Shown here: in pieces, positions 1 to 11,600 of the stretch
Numbering within the stretch: position 1 is the first letter of the stretch
How the letters are laid out: each line of letters opens with the position of its first letter
From: Mikania micrantha
Taxonomy: Eukaryota > Streptophyta > Magnoliopsida > Asterales > Asteraceae
NCBI GenBank assembly: GCA_009363875.1
Contig: CM018690.1
Location: 37,391,445-37,455,444, forward strand
Direction: 5' to 3'
Length of the DNA: 64,000 nucleotides
Made by a program: the position numbers and the translations under genes
Notes under the pieces: generated by a model
The model's database searches: none
Seen by the model: the letters and a program-made list of their open reading frames with translations, nothing else
What the model was told of the DNA's origin: nothing

Positions 1-859
1 AAACCGGGTTTTGGTGTTTTGGTGAGGAAGATGAAGTGGGAAATGAGGAAATTAAGTTCATTCAAGTGTTTTTATACCCCGAGGGTGTTCGGGTTCGTTT
101 TCGTTGCTCGGTTCGTAAATTCGTTACGTTTCCGGAAAATTACGCGTAATTTAAATGGAATTAATTAAAAGAGTTTAATTTAATTATTTTGATGAGTTTC
201 AAAATTGTAAAATGTTATTTATTTTATTTTATTAAATTACTTTCGTTCGTCTCGTGTTTTCGTTTTCGTTTCGTCAGATCGCGTCACCTTCGCGCGTAAT
301 TCGTTCGAATCGTCACCCGAACGAATACGACGATGGTTTTGCTTTCTGAATTTTGTTTTCTACTTTTCAGTCATTATTTCAGAACTCTAAACTCACATAT
401 ATGTTCGTGTGAATCGTCACCCACGCAAACACACTGTCAGTTCGTTATTCTAAAATTACACTGTAGTTGTGTTTAGATTGTGTTTCCTCACTGTCGGACT
501 CAACTAAACATCCTGTTTTCACATTGTTCTTGTACTGAATTGTCGGTCATCTGATTCCTGTCATTTGTGGACGTCAGATCGCAACCGATATGTTTCCTGA
601 ATATTGTTTGAGCATCGTTGTTTCTCGTGATTTGTTGTGTTAACTGTAATTAAGTTTTCACTTAATAAACGTAACAAATGTTCCAAATGTACGTTGTACT
701 TAATGTATTTAAGTTTATACGAAAATACGTACAACGATTTCTTGTATTTAAGATCCTGTTAATTCAAGTACTGTTTACAATCGTATAAGTACACATAGTT
801 ACTGTAGAAAGTGCACGTACCGTACGGACTTGCCGGACGATCTGGTACTTGCTGTTACA
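1..859 (-). repeat. Partial LTR of the large-LTR Ty3/gypsy family (end cut by window)
   Basis: The right boundary is the LTR terminus TGTTACA at 853-859, the same end seen at 20745 and 52041. Shared blocks with the copy at 19890-20745 include the GAGGGTGT/GGTTCG region, the run GTTTCGTCAGATCGCGTC and the CGTCATTATTTCAGAAC-like stretch, but the two copies look only roughly 75-80% alike by eye. It abuts a truncated integrase directly, with no 3' untranslated region or polypurine tract. It is either the 3' LTR of element A after an internal deletion, or the LTR of a related element inserted into A integrase. The other end lies outside the window. Confidence 0.75.
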
Positions 860-1205
860 CAAAGTCCATAGCTATCTGTTCCCACTTCCAAAGTGGAATT
901 TCAGGCTGTTCCAGTAAACCCGATGGTTTCCGGTGTTCCGCCTTCACTTTAGCACACGTAAGGCATCTACCAACATACTCAGCTATGTCTTTCTTCATAC
1001 CCGGCCACCAATAATATGCACGTAAGTCTTGGTACATTTTATCAGCACCGGGATGCACAGAGTACTTGGTTTTGTGTGCTTCATCAAAAATAAGTTTCCT
1101 TAACTCATCTACTGCAGGAATCCATATACGATCCTTGAAGTACACGAGTCCATCGGGTTTTGTTTCCAAATGTTTTTCCACACTACAATCAAGTTCTTTT
1201 TTCAA
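860..1205 (-). pseudogene. Element A integrase, zinc-binding N-terminus only
   Basis: This fragment carries the H2C2 zinc-binding region of a Ty3/gypsy integrase (motifs HPGADKMYQDL, WWPGMKKDIAEYV and CLTCAKVKAEH) and the start of the catalytic core at EQIAMDFV. It stops where LTR sequence begins at 859, so the DDE catalytic residues and the chromodomain tail are missing. It is in frame with the RT/RNase H fragment upstream and separated from it by a stop at 1230-1232. Element D at 30893-32589 holds the complete homologous domain and serves as the reference for what is lost. Confidence 0.85.
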
Positions 1206-1229
1206 GTTTTCCCGTTCAATAACCTCTTG

Positions 1230-2201
1230 TTATGCTTGCATAATGTTGTCGTGTAAGCTTGTCTGTACAGTCATTCCCATTGCTCTGACGCGCAAGGGTT
1301 TGACCCGTTCCTTCCGGCTCAAGGCATCCGCTACAACGTTTGTCCTGCCCGGATGGTACTTGATTACACAGTCATAGTCATTCAGAAGCTCAACCCAACG
1401 TCGTTGTCTCATGTTGAGTTCCTTCTGATCAAATATGTGTTGCAGACTTTTGTGATCAGTGAATATGGTACACTTGGTGCCATATAAGTAATGTCTCCAG
1501 ATCTTTAGAGCAAATATCACAGCTCCCAGTTCCAGATCATGAGTAGTGTAGTTCTTCTCATGTATCTTTAGTTGTCTCGAAGCATAGGCAATAACTTTGT
1601 CTCGCTGCATAAGTACACAGCCAAGTCCCTGATGGGATGCATCACAATACACAACAAAGTCATCACAACCATCTGGAAGAGATAAGATCGGAGCATCACA
1701 TAAATTTTGCTTCAAAGTATGAAAGGCTTCTTCTTGCTTTTGTTCCCAAATAAACGGTTCGCTTTTCTGTGTCAACTTTGTAAGTGGCAGAGCTATCTTA
1801 GAAAAGTTTGAGATAAACCTTCTGTAATAGCCTGCTAAGCCTAGAAAAGAACGTATCTCCGTAGGTGTCTTCGGAGTGTCCCAATATTTTATTGCCTCAA
1901 TCTTGGCAATATCAACGTGTATTCCCTCACTGTTAACAACGTGCCCTAGGAATTGAACCTCTTTCAACCAAAACTCACACTTAGAGAATTTGGCATAGAG
2001 CTTCTCTTCTTTTAACAGTTCCAAGATCTTCCTGAGATGTTGCTCATGCTCTGCTTTACTTTCAGAATAGATCAATATGTCATCAATGAAAACAATAACA
2101 AATTGATCTAAATACGGCTTACACACACGGTTCATGAGATCCATGAAAACCGCGGGTGCATTCGTCAAACCAAAAGGCATCACCATGAACTCGTAATGCC
2201 C
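1230..2201 (-). pseudogene. Element A reverse transcriptase (C-terminal half) and RNase H
   Basis: The frame contains the RT catalytic motif VIVFIDDILIYS, the block LGHVVNSEGIHVD, the thumb motif RSFLGLAGYYRRFI, and a Ty3/gypsy RNase H with YCDASHQGLGCVL, HDLELGAV and FTDHKSLQHIF. It runs in frame with the protease/RT fragment upstream but is cut off by a TAA at 2202-2204, where related element D has a tyrosine codon. A second stop at 1230-1232 separates it from the integrase. Apart from the stops the motifs are well kept. Confidence 0.88.
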
Positions 2202-3404
2202 TTATCTGGTACGAAACGCCGTCTTGGGTATGTCTTCGTCTTGCACTCTGAGCTGGTGGTATCCGGAACGCAGATCGATCTTCGAAAAGTATTGAGCTCC
2301 TTGCAATTGATCAAACAAATCATCAATCCTCGGTAGTGGATACCGATTCTTGATGATTAGTTTGTTTAACTCCCTGTAATCTATGCACATACGAAAGGAT
2401 CCATCCTTCTTTTTCACGAACAGAACCTGAGCTCCCCAAGGTGAGTAGCTCGGTCGGATAAAACCTTTATCAAGCAGTTCCTGTAGTTGGTTAGATAATT
2501 CCTGCATCTCCGAAGGTGCTAACCTGCAAGGAGATTTAGCAACAGGTGTTGCTCCAGGAATCAGATCAATACGAAACTCTACCGGTCGCACAGGTGGCAA
2601 ACCAGGTAGATCTTCAGGAAACACTTCAGGGTATTCCTTCACTATCGGCACGTCTTGTATTGTTTTCTTGTCTTTCTCCTTTTCCACCACGTGAGCCAAG
2701 AAAGCTATGCATTTCTTTTGTAGACACTTACGTGCTTTTATGCATGATATGATCTTTACGTTTCGCCTTGCTTGATCCCCACGAACTTCCAATACACGAT
2801 CGCTCGCAATTGGAATCCGAAGTAGCTTTTCAAAACAGATGACTTCCACCCTATTGAGTGATAGCCAATCCATCCCCACAATGATGTCGAAACTGCCCAA
2901 CTCCATCAGCAACAAGTCGATGGTAAATGTGTGATCTCTGAGTGTAAGTGGGCAGTTCCTAAGTATAGTGCTAACTGTAACTTGTTTCCCATTCGCTACT
3001 TCGATAATGTAAGGGGAGTCTAAAGTTTCCTCAGTAAGACTAAGTTGTTGTGCAAAATCAGATGAAATAAAACTCTGGTCTGCACCAGTATCAAATAGTA
3101 TAGATGCATAAGAGTCATGTAAAAGAAATGTACCAGTGACCACATTAGGGTCTTGGTGTGCAACGTTGGCTCCGATAACAAAAGCTCGTCCGCGAGGTGC
3201 TTGTGCTCCTGGTTGCACTCTCTTAGGACAGTCGCGGGAGAAATGACCCATTTCCCCGCAGTTGTAGCAATTTCTGTTGTTGTTGTTGTTGCCTGGATTC
3301 TGTGGTGGTGGTGGAGGTAGTGCTCTTGCTGCAGTGTTGGTAGCCTGATTCACAACAACACGACATTTAGTAACCCAGTGGCCAAACCGACCACAATTAG
3401 TGCA
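2202..3404 (-). pseudogene. Element A gag zinc knuckle, aspartic protease and RT N-terminus
   Basis: In order, the frame encodes a CCHC zinc knuckle (CYNCGEMGHFSRDC), a retropepsin-type protease with active site LFDTGADQSF, the linker typical of Tekay/Del elements (EYPEVFPEDLPGLPPVRPVEF), and the RT start (RMCIDYRELNKL, SKIDLRSGYHQL). A TAA ends it inside RT. A TAG at 3405-3407 separates it from gag, at the position where element D reads an isoleucine within its first zinc knuckle. The fragments are in one frame, so the ancestral ORF was a single gag-pol polyprotein. Confidence 0.88.
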
Positions 3405-4469
3405 CTACCTACATTGAGCAGTAGGAGGATGATGATACTTGCAGTGAGAGCACTGGGGATGTTCTCCCCCATAGTTTCTGAGTGCAGGATTGACAGGTGC
3501 TGCAGGTGCCTGTCTCAAAGGAGTAACGGCCGCATAGTTCTTCACAACCTTTTGCTTTTTATTCTGATGGTACTCTGGTTTCTTTGATTTTGTTTCCTTA
3601 GCTTTCCCAGCATCATCTTTTAAAACTCCTGACTTTACCATTACCTTGGTAAGCTTAGCCGAGAGGGAGATGGCTGACTCCAGAGTAGCAGGATATGAAG
3701 CCAGTACAATGCTTTGTATACAAGAAGGTAATCCTGCTACATAACGATCAATTAGCTTTTCCAAGGTTGGCACCATCTCTGGCACCAGGGCTACCAGTTC
3801 ATGATAGCGGTTGGTAAAAGTCATATGATCAGCTCCCTTCATCCCATGGTTCGAGAGCTCAATCTCCAGCTGTTGTAGTTCGTGTTTCGGACAGAACTTG
3901 TTCCTCAAAAGAAGTTTAAATTCTGCCCAAGGCATCGCCATTGCCTCATCTCTTCCTTTAGCCCTGATCTATGCGTTCCACCATGTTAAAGCTCGCTTGC
4001 TGAATGAACCGGCTGCATAGCGAACTTTATGGTGTTCTGGACAACTGCTAATGTCCAGAGTGTTCTTCATTTTCTCTAGCCATTGGATTAATCCAACAGC
4101 ACCTTCGACTCCCGTAAAGCTTGGGGGTTTGCATCCTACAAAGGATTTGTAGGAGCAGTCTGAAGTATGACCAGTGTTTCCACTAGCCTCTCCGGTAGTA
4201 TGGCCAGAAGTGTTGCCATGTCCCTGAATCCGGTTTATCATCTCTGGGATGACATCTTTCAGTTGGCTTGTCAGTTGAGTGCTCAGAAGTGTCGCCAAGG
4301 CGATAGTAGCAGGATCAATAACTGGACCCGCATTCGGGTTCGGAGGAGGGTTTAGCGGAGGAGGAGGAGGTGGAGGTGTCGGTGGTGAATCTGGTGGTGA
4401 CGGTGTAGAAGAGTGTGGTGCAGAAGTCTGTGTAGTAGGTACCGGAGTCGGTTGTCTTCTGGGAGGCAT
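3405..4469 (-). pseudogene. Element A gag (capsid) with an internal TAG
   Basis: The likely start is the ATG at 4467-4469 (MPPRRQPTP), matching the MPPRLQIP start of element D gag. A proline-rich N-terminus is followed by the gag core (CKPPSFTGVEGAVGLIQWLE, then RALTWWN), a TAG at 3969-3971, and then in the same frame AMPWAEFKLLLRNKFCPKHE. This is the retrotransposon gag family (PF03732 type). An upstream in-frame ATG at 4521-4523 would add 18 residues, but homology supports the inner one. Confidence 0.85.
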
Positions 4470-4620
4470 TCTGATCATAACCAAAAGAATTTGGTTAGTG
4501 CAGTGATCGAACGCAGAAGACACAATGCAAACTTAAGTCTTATGTTCTCTACATGAGGGTCCCTAAGTTATAGTCTAGGCCAAACCGTTTAAGTAAATGA
4601 TCTATTATTCTCTATAACCT
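4470..4620 (-). other. Element A leader between PBS and gag
   Basis: This stretch of about 150 nt matches parts of the element D leader near the PBS (AGTTATAGTCTAGG). It lacks the hairpin module present in the D and F leaders, so it looks internally deleted relative to D. Confidence 0.6.
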
Positions 4621-4635
4621 TGAGCTCTGATACCA
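4621..4635 (-). promoter_or_regulatory. Primer binding site of element A (tRNA-iMet)
   Basis: The minus strand reads TGGTATCAGAGCTCA three bases inside the LTR end at 4639. TGGTATCAGAGC is complementary to the 3' end of plant initiator methionine tRNA and is the usual PBS of Tekay-type and most copia elements. Confidence 0.9.
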
Positions 4636-4638
4636 ATC

Positions 4639-4828
4639 TGTCACACCCCGAGCCGGCGAGGTTGGATCGAAGTCCCCGTCGGGCGGAAGGTTCTCGGGGC
4701 GCGATATCGTGAGTGATAATCAAATGATCAGATTGTTTTCATAGCATCAATGTTTAAGAATAACTAAAGCACAATCAACATTAACTAGGATTACAAAGTT
4801 AAATTACAATATCAATGTTCTGCAATTT
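4639..4828 (-). repeat. Element A 5' LTR, PBS-proximal piece
   Basis: It begins TGTCACACCCCGAG on the plus strand, next to the PBS, and contains a terminal inverted pair CCCCGAG/CTCGGGG. It is interrupted at 4828 by element E and continues at 16737. The last five bases, AATTT (4824-4828), are the target-site duplication made by E. Confidence 0.9.
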
Positions 4829-5443
4829 TGTTGGACTAAAAGAATCAATGAGCCTGATCAGAAAAATCTCTAAGTCTCACAGCATTACAACAACTGAAGA
4901 AGAACACAAAGGCTGATATTCAAATTTGCTGAAGTCACAAGATCTGAAGAGATGTACAACAGCTGAAGTGTAAGTCGTCAGGTGTTGTAGTGTATAGTTA
5001 GTCTTCAGTAGTTTTCTTATTGTTTGTAAAAGTCTGGTGAGTAGTTTACTCATCAGAGGTTTTAGTATTTTGTATTTCAGTAGTTTCAGTATTTGTACTT
5101 CAGTAGTTCTGTTCTTCAGTAGTTGTAGAGTTTGTCTTCAGATGTTGAAGACATTCTCAGTCGTTTAGTTGTTTTCAGTTGTTTTGTTTTGTCTGTTAGA
5201 TGTCAACATCATGTGACATCATCAGACGTCACTGCCTTCTATATATAGGCAGTTGACATGATTGTAATGTAACGAAGTTAATCAATTGAATGAGATATTC
5301 CTTTTACAGAAAACTTTCTCTCTCTATAACAAACTTGCGTTACTGTTTGATTGAACTTGTTCTTACTTTACTTATGCTAATTCTGTGTTGAATTCCGCTG
5401 CTATACTCTACTGATTTATCAATTGAGAACATCTGATCCTACA
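4829..5443 (+). repeat. Element E 5' LTR
   Basis: It runs from TGTTGGACTAAAAG to CTGATCCTACA. The U3 part carries several CTGAAG motifs in its first third and about six TTCAGTAGT-like repeats after them. A bZIP-like GACGTCA lies just upstream of a TATA box (5239-5248). The same architecture is kept in the solo LTR at 44443-45065. Confidence 0.95.
5239..5248 (+). promoter_or_regulatory. TATA box of the element E LTR, with an upstream ACGT motif
   Basis: CTATATATAG at 5239-5248 follows GACGTCAC by about 8 bases. The related solo LTR keeps GACGTCAC and a CTATATAAGG at the same spacing, which supports a real promoter. The copy in the 3' LTR is at about 16527-16536. Confidence 0.7.
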
Positions 5444-5445
5444 AT

Positions 5446-5457
5446 TGGTATCAGAGC
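5446..5457 (+). promoter_or_regulatory. Primer binding site of element E (tRNA-iMet)
   Basis: TGGTATCAGAGC lies two bases downstream of the 5' LTR end. It is a perfect 12-nt complement to the initiator methionine tRNA 3' end. Confidence 0.93.
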
Positions 5458-5665
5458 AGGTTAATCATTGATCGATTACACAATTGATCTCTGAAACTGC
5501 TCAAATTTGTTCTCAAATTGAGTGAATTAGCTGATTAAGTAAGAATTTGTTATAGATTGAAGTTTTCTGCTAACTTCTGTTGATTTGTATTTAAATATCA
5601 ATCTGTTTTGCATCAATTGATTGAGATTTGAATTAGTTTGTGTTAAATTGATTGAATCTGTGATC

Positions 5666-8600
5666 ATGTCAACTCCGAACAATGATCCACACAATACAGG
5701 CTCCGCAACCAAGCCTCCGATGCTGGTGCGGAGTGAGTACAACATCTGGCAACGTAGAATGCTACATCACCTGTCGATTAACAGCGCAGGATGTTGGAAA
5801 TCTGTTGTGCATGGACCATATAAACCCACGATCACTGATCCTGAAACTAAGATCATGATTCCGAAACCTGCTGATATGTATTCGGATGAGGACATTAAAC
5901 TGTTTGAAATTGATGCTAAAGCTCATGGTATTCTGGCCATGGCTCTGCCGAATGAGATCTATTCTGGTTTGATGCATTATGATACTGCTCATGATCTCTG
6001 GGTTGCACTGAAAGAACAATTTGGTGGAACCGATGAGGTTTTAGCAAATACTAGAGAAATTCTGGCTCAGCAGTATGAGACATTTTCTCACCGAAAGGGT
6101 GAATCCTTGACTCAACAATTTGAGCGATTCTCATGTTTAATTTCTGAGTTAAAAATGGTTAAGCAAGAATACACTAATAGTCAGATGAATAACAGATTTC
6201 TCAGATCATTGCCTGAGAGATGGGACACTTATACAATTGTCCTACGCTCTAATGCTAATCTATAAAGTCTATCTCTCACCCAATTACATGGGAAACTCTT
6301 AACTTTTGAGAGAGAGGTAGAACAGAAGAGAAAACTGTCTTCATCTGGAAAACTTGCTGATGATTTTGTTCCTGGTAACACTGCTTTACTTGGTCAGGAG
6401 TTAGAGTTTAATGGGTCTGAATGTTCTTATGATGAACATATTGACTTTTCTACTAACAATTCTGATCATGCTTTTGTGGGAGTTGAGGGTAATGCAGGAA
6501 GTTATAGTGACAACTTGTGTTTTGTGATGGATGATTTGAAAGGTATCCCGGATGATGATCTAGAGGAGATGGACATTTTAAGTCAAATGGCATTGATCAA
6601 CATCAGATCACAAAAGTTTTATAAAAGAACAGGAAGGAAGTTCCCTGGATTATCTGGCAAGACTAAGGTTGGATTTGACAAAGGGAAGTTGAGGTGCCAT
6701 AAGTGTCATAGGCTTGGTCACTTTGCTAGGGAGTGCAAAACATCTGGCTCTAATCCTGCTGCACCTTTTGTGACCTTTCCAAGCAACAATTCCTCAGGCA
6801 AAGGACCACAATCTTCTAGTACTAGTCAACAGCAATTCTATTCAGCTCACTTTGTTCCACAAAATCCAATGCCCTATCCATATCCTTGCTTTTACATGCC
6901 TCAACCTCCTCACAATCCAGCATTAATCTCACCACAATCACCTGCTCTTCCTGAACCCAGCAAACCTCAATCAACTCAACAGTCTCAACAACAACAGCAT
7001 CAGAGTTTCTTCACTCCTGGTGTTGTTGATTGGAGTAGCTTGCCTGATGACTTATCAGACTTCAACATGCAGCCTTTTTCTGAAACTGGTCCACATGGTG
7101 GAGACAATCCTTTTGGAAATCTGGCACTGATGGCTATTGATTCAACTGAAAATACCTGTCAATCCTCTTCAACATCTCAGGTATCTTCTGAATCAAAAGC
7201 TAAATTATGTTCAGAGTCATGCATTTCAGCATTTGCTTCCATTAGGGAAATCAATGTAGAACTGATTAATGAGAAATTTGAATTGGAAAAGGTTGTGGCT
7301 AAAAACAAAACTGTGTTTGAAAAAGCCCTAAATGAGAAAGAGTCTGAAATTTATAAACTTAAATGTTTGTTGTCTGATGAAAAAGCTAGAGTGGAAGTCA
7401 TGCTGGTAAAGCATAATGATCTAAAACAAACACTTGCAGCAACCCAAGTCAATTGTGAAAAATGGGTTGAGTCCTGTAAAGGGTTTGAAATGTTGTTGAG
7501 CAAACAGTCAGCTTCAAATGTTAAGTTTGGGATTGGTTACAATCACACTGGCCCCCTTGCTGATTATAAACCAAAAAGTCTTGACTGTGAATCTGATGGG
7601 GAGAGTGTGTACCAATCTACCAACTCTTCAGAAGTGTCTGATTCTGCAGACATATCTGAAGAAGACTCAAATGTTTGCAAAGCTGCTGCTGAAAAGGTTG
7701 AGATTGAAACCTATTCTTATTCAATTGGGTGTACAAATGTCATTAAGGATGACACTTGTCAGGATAATGTCTTAGTTGAGATTAATCCTGATGAACATGT
7801 CTCAAATGTTTTAAACTTACACCTAATTGAGTCAGATGGGGATGGTGTTGGAGAAAATGATGCAAGACTTTTAATAAGTCAAAGTCATTCATCAGCAGTT
7901 GGTGACAAAGCTGATACTGCAACAACTGATGTTGGTAAATGTGTCGAGACACAAGTGCTGAAGAATAACTCTTCAGATGTTATCAATCCATCAGCTGTTG
8001 TCAATTTGACTACAAATACTGATGCCTCAGATGTTCTGATGACCAAACAATCTGTTTCTAAGTCATCAGTACTTGTAGACAATCACAAGGAAAGAAAGAA
8101 GAGAGTGCCTTGTGATATTTGTAGGTTGTTTAATCATTCAACTGATGAATGCTGGTACAGAAAAGGTTCAAAATTCAATAAAATCAAGAATAAAAACAAG
8201 AATATACTTAAAATGAAAAATGAATTCAGTTCAAAATTTGTACCAGAATCATCAGTTGTTTCAAAATCTGGAAAATCAGTACAAGGAAATACTTCAAGTC
8301 AATTCAAGAAAGGAAAAGAAATTATTCCAGATTCAGGGAAACAACACTTGAAAACATCTATTTTAACTAAAGACACAAAACTAATCAAAAAGAAAAATAA
8401 AAAATCAAGTCCTGATGTGTCTGATGAAATCAAGCTTTTAACTCAAACTCATAATCAACTGATGCTAATGATGCAACAACTGATAGGAAGGGTCAATATG
8501 GCAGAGGCATCTGTTGATTCATTTCATAAAAAGAAATCAAAATCAAAAGTCAAACCAAAAATTTCTGATAAGAATGCTTCAAGTGTTGCTTCAACTGATA

Positions 8601-8671
8601 ATGCTAGTTCTGTTTCTTCAAATGTTAACAGACCCAAAACCAAAATGGTTTGGGTCCAAAAGTCTAACTGA
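5666..8671 (+). pseudogene. Element E gag ORF with one internal TAA, ending in TGA at the gag/pol junction
   Basis: The start ATG at 5666 opens a copia-type gag (YNIWQRRMLHHL, then LWVALKEQFGGTDEVLANTREIL; UBN2-like). A TAA at 6263-6265 follows residue 199, but the same frame continues open to the TGA at 8669-8671. Downstream of the TAA are a CCHC knuckle (CHKCHRLGHFAREC, about 6695-6736), a Gln/Pro-rich stretch, a coiled-coil-like segment (about 7250-7460), an acidic Ser/Thr-rich region, a second knuckle-like CDICRLFNHSTDEC (about 8111-8152) and a Lys-rich tail. Given the near-identical LTRs, the TAA is probably a recent mutation. The TGA could be a programmed stop, because pol continues in the same frame directly after it. 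Confidence 0.85.
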
Positions 8672-11600
8672 GTGTGTTGTTGTATGCAGGGTCCTTCAGC
8701 ATGCCAAAGTAGCATCTGGTATGTTGATAGTGGAGGATCCATGCATATGACTGGGAGCAGATCTCTTCTTCATAACTATTTCACTGGAAGGAGAGGATTT
8801 GTGTCCTTTGGTAATGATGCTAAGGGGTATATCATAGGTAAAGGTGTAGTCACTAATGGTGAGATTAGGTTTGATGATGTTAATCATGTTGAGAATCTTA
8901 AGTACAATCTGCTGAGTGTTAGTCAAATGTGTGATAAGGGTCATGTGTCTCTCTTCACTAAGCAAGATTGTAGGATTTTATCTTCTGATGTGATGCCTTT
9001 GATTAGCAAAGTGTTAGATGAGTATACACTTCTTAAGGCTAACAGAGTGGGAAAGGTATATGCCTTTGATCTTTCTAAGAAAATCTCTGTCAAATGTCAT
9101 CCTTGTTTATTTTCTAAGGCCTCTTTCAAGGAATCAAATCTGTGGCATAGAAGATTAGGTCATGTGAACATTAAGAACATGAATCAATTGGTGAAACATG
9201 GTTTGGTTAGAGGTCTTCCTTTAAAGGATTTTAGCTGTGATGAAAACTGTTCTGCATGCTTGAAAGGAAAGCAACACAAAGTCTCTTTTCCTTCAATTGG
9301 AGATTCCAAATCCACTGGTTGTTTACAACTGTTACACATGGATCTGTTTGGTCCAGTGCAGATAATGTCTATGGCAAAGAAGAAGTATTGTCTAGTTATT
9401 GTTGATGACTATTCAAAGTTTGTCTGGACTTTCTTCTTACACTCAAAAGGTGAGGTTGCCAAGGCTATTATCAATTTTGTGTTGTATGCTGAAAAGCAGT
9501 ATTCTCTTTCTATCAAGTGTGTTAGGAGTGACAATGGCACTGAATTCAGAAATCATCTTCTTGATGAATTTTATCAGTCAAAGGGAATTCAGAGACAGTA
9601 TAGCATTCCCAGATCTCCTGAACAGAATGGAGTGGTAGAAAGGAAGAATAGGACCCTAATTGAAGCTGCCAGAACAATGCTTGCTGATTCTGGTTTACCT
9701 CTCACATTCTGGGCAGAAGCTGTTAACACAGCTTGCTATGTGCAAAACAGAGTTTTGGTGAATCAAAGATGGTTGAAGACTCCATATGAAATCCTTCATT
9801 CTTTAACTCCTTTGATTTCCTTCTTCAGAGCTTTTGGGTGTCCTTGTTACATTCTCAACACCAAAGATCAACTTACCAAGTTTGATTCCAAAGTTGATGC
9901 AGGATACTTTGTTGGATATTCTTCAACATGCAAGGCATATAGAGTGTTCAATTGTAGAACAAAGACTGTAGAAGAAACTCTTCATGTCAAATTCAATGAA
10001 TGTCCTAAAGATTCCATTCCTCAGAATCCTGCTGAGATGTTTGATCTGAATATCTTGCAACATGATTTTCATGTTGAGAATAGTGGTGTAGAAGATGAAG
10101 TTCTTCCAGCTGATCCACCACCAGCTTCTAATGCAACATCACAAGGAATTTCAGATGATGAAGATGCAAGTACTCATTTGTTCAGATTCAGTGACAATAT
10201 GTCCACATCTACCAAATCTGATGCTCCTTCTGCTTCAGCAATCCCACTCACTACAAATGCTGATGAAATTCTGGCATCTTCTAAATCCTTTGAAATTCCT
10301 GCTGCTGTACATCCTGAATCTTCTTCAACTGCTGCATCAGTTCCTCCAGCAAACACTTGCACTGATCTCATTCCATATCAAGAACTGAAGGATCATCCAT
10401 TATCTCAAGTTCTTGGTGATATTTCTGCAGGTGTTTCAACAAGAAGTCAATTATCTAACTTTTGTCTTTATGCTTTGTTTGTCAGTCAACAAGAGCCAAA
10501 GAACTACCACATAGCACTTAGAGACATTGGCTGGGTGGAGGCCATGCAGTTGGAATTGTTGCAATTCAAGAAGCAACAGGTTTGGGAGCTGGTTTCTTTA
10601 CCTCCAGGTAAGTGTGCAATAGGCACAAAATGGGTGTTTAGGAATAAAACAGATGAAAAAGGTCAAATCATTAAAAACAAAGCTAGACTGGTTGTACAGG
10701 GGTTCTGTCAGGAAGAAGGTATTGATTATGATGAAACTTTTGCCCCTGTAGCCAGATTAGAAGCAATTAGGCTGTTTTTAGCATATGCTGCCTTACATAA
10801 ACTTAAAGTTTTTCAAATGGATGTCAAAAGTGCTTTCTTATATGGCAAAATAAAAGAGGAAGTGTATGTGTGTCAACCTCCAGGCTTTGAGGACAATAAA
10901 CATCCTGATTGGGTGTACAAGCTTGATAAAGCTCTTTATGGGCTGAAACAAGCACCTAGAGCCTGGTATGACACATTATCCACTTTTCTTCTAAAAAATA
11001 ATTTCACTAGAGGCTCCATTGATCAAACTTTATTCATAAAGAATGTAGGTCAGCATAAGCTACTTGTTCAAATTTATGTTGATGATATTATATTTGCTTC
11101 ATCTGACCCAAAGTTGTGTGATGATTTCACTAAACTTATGACTACAAATTTTGAAATGAGTGCTATGGGGGAGTTACAGTTTTTCTTGGGTCTTCAAATC
11201 AAACAAAAACCTGATGGAATTTTCATTCACCAATCAAAATACACAAAAGAGCTTTTAAAGAAATTTGATTTGCAAAACTGTAAGCCATGTTCCAACCCCA
11301 TGAGCACCACCACACAACTTGATGCAGATCTGAAAGGTACTTCAGTGGATGAAACTCTTTATAGATGTATGATTGGATCTTTAATGTATCTAACTGCATC
11401 CAGGCCAGACATTATGTTTGCCACATGTGTTTGTGCTAGATTTCAGGCTGCACCCAAAGAGTCTCATTTGATAGCTGTGAAAAGAATTTTCAGATACTTG
11501 CAAGGTACTCAATTCCTGGGAATATGGTACTCCACTGGACAATCCTGCAAGCTGGTTGCTTTTTCAGATAGTGACTATGCAGGATGCAAACTCTCAAGAA

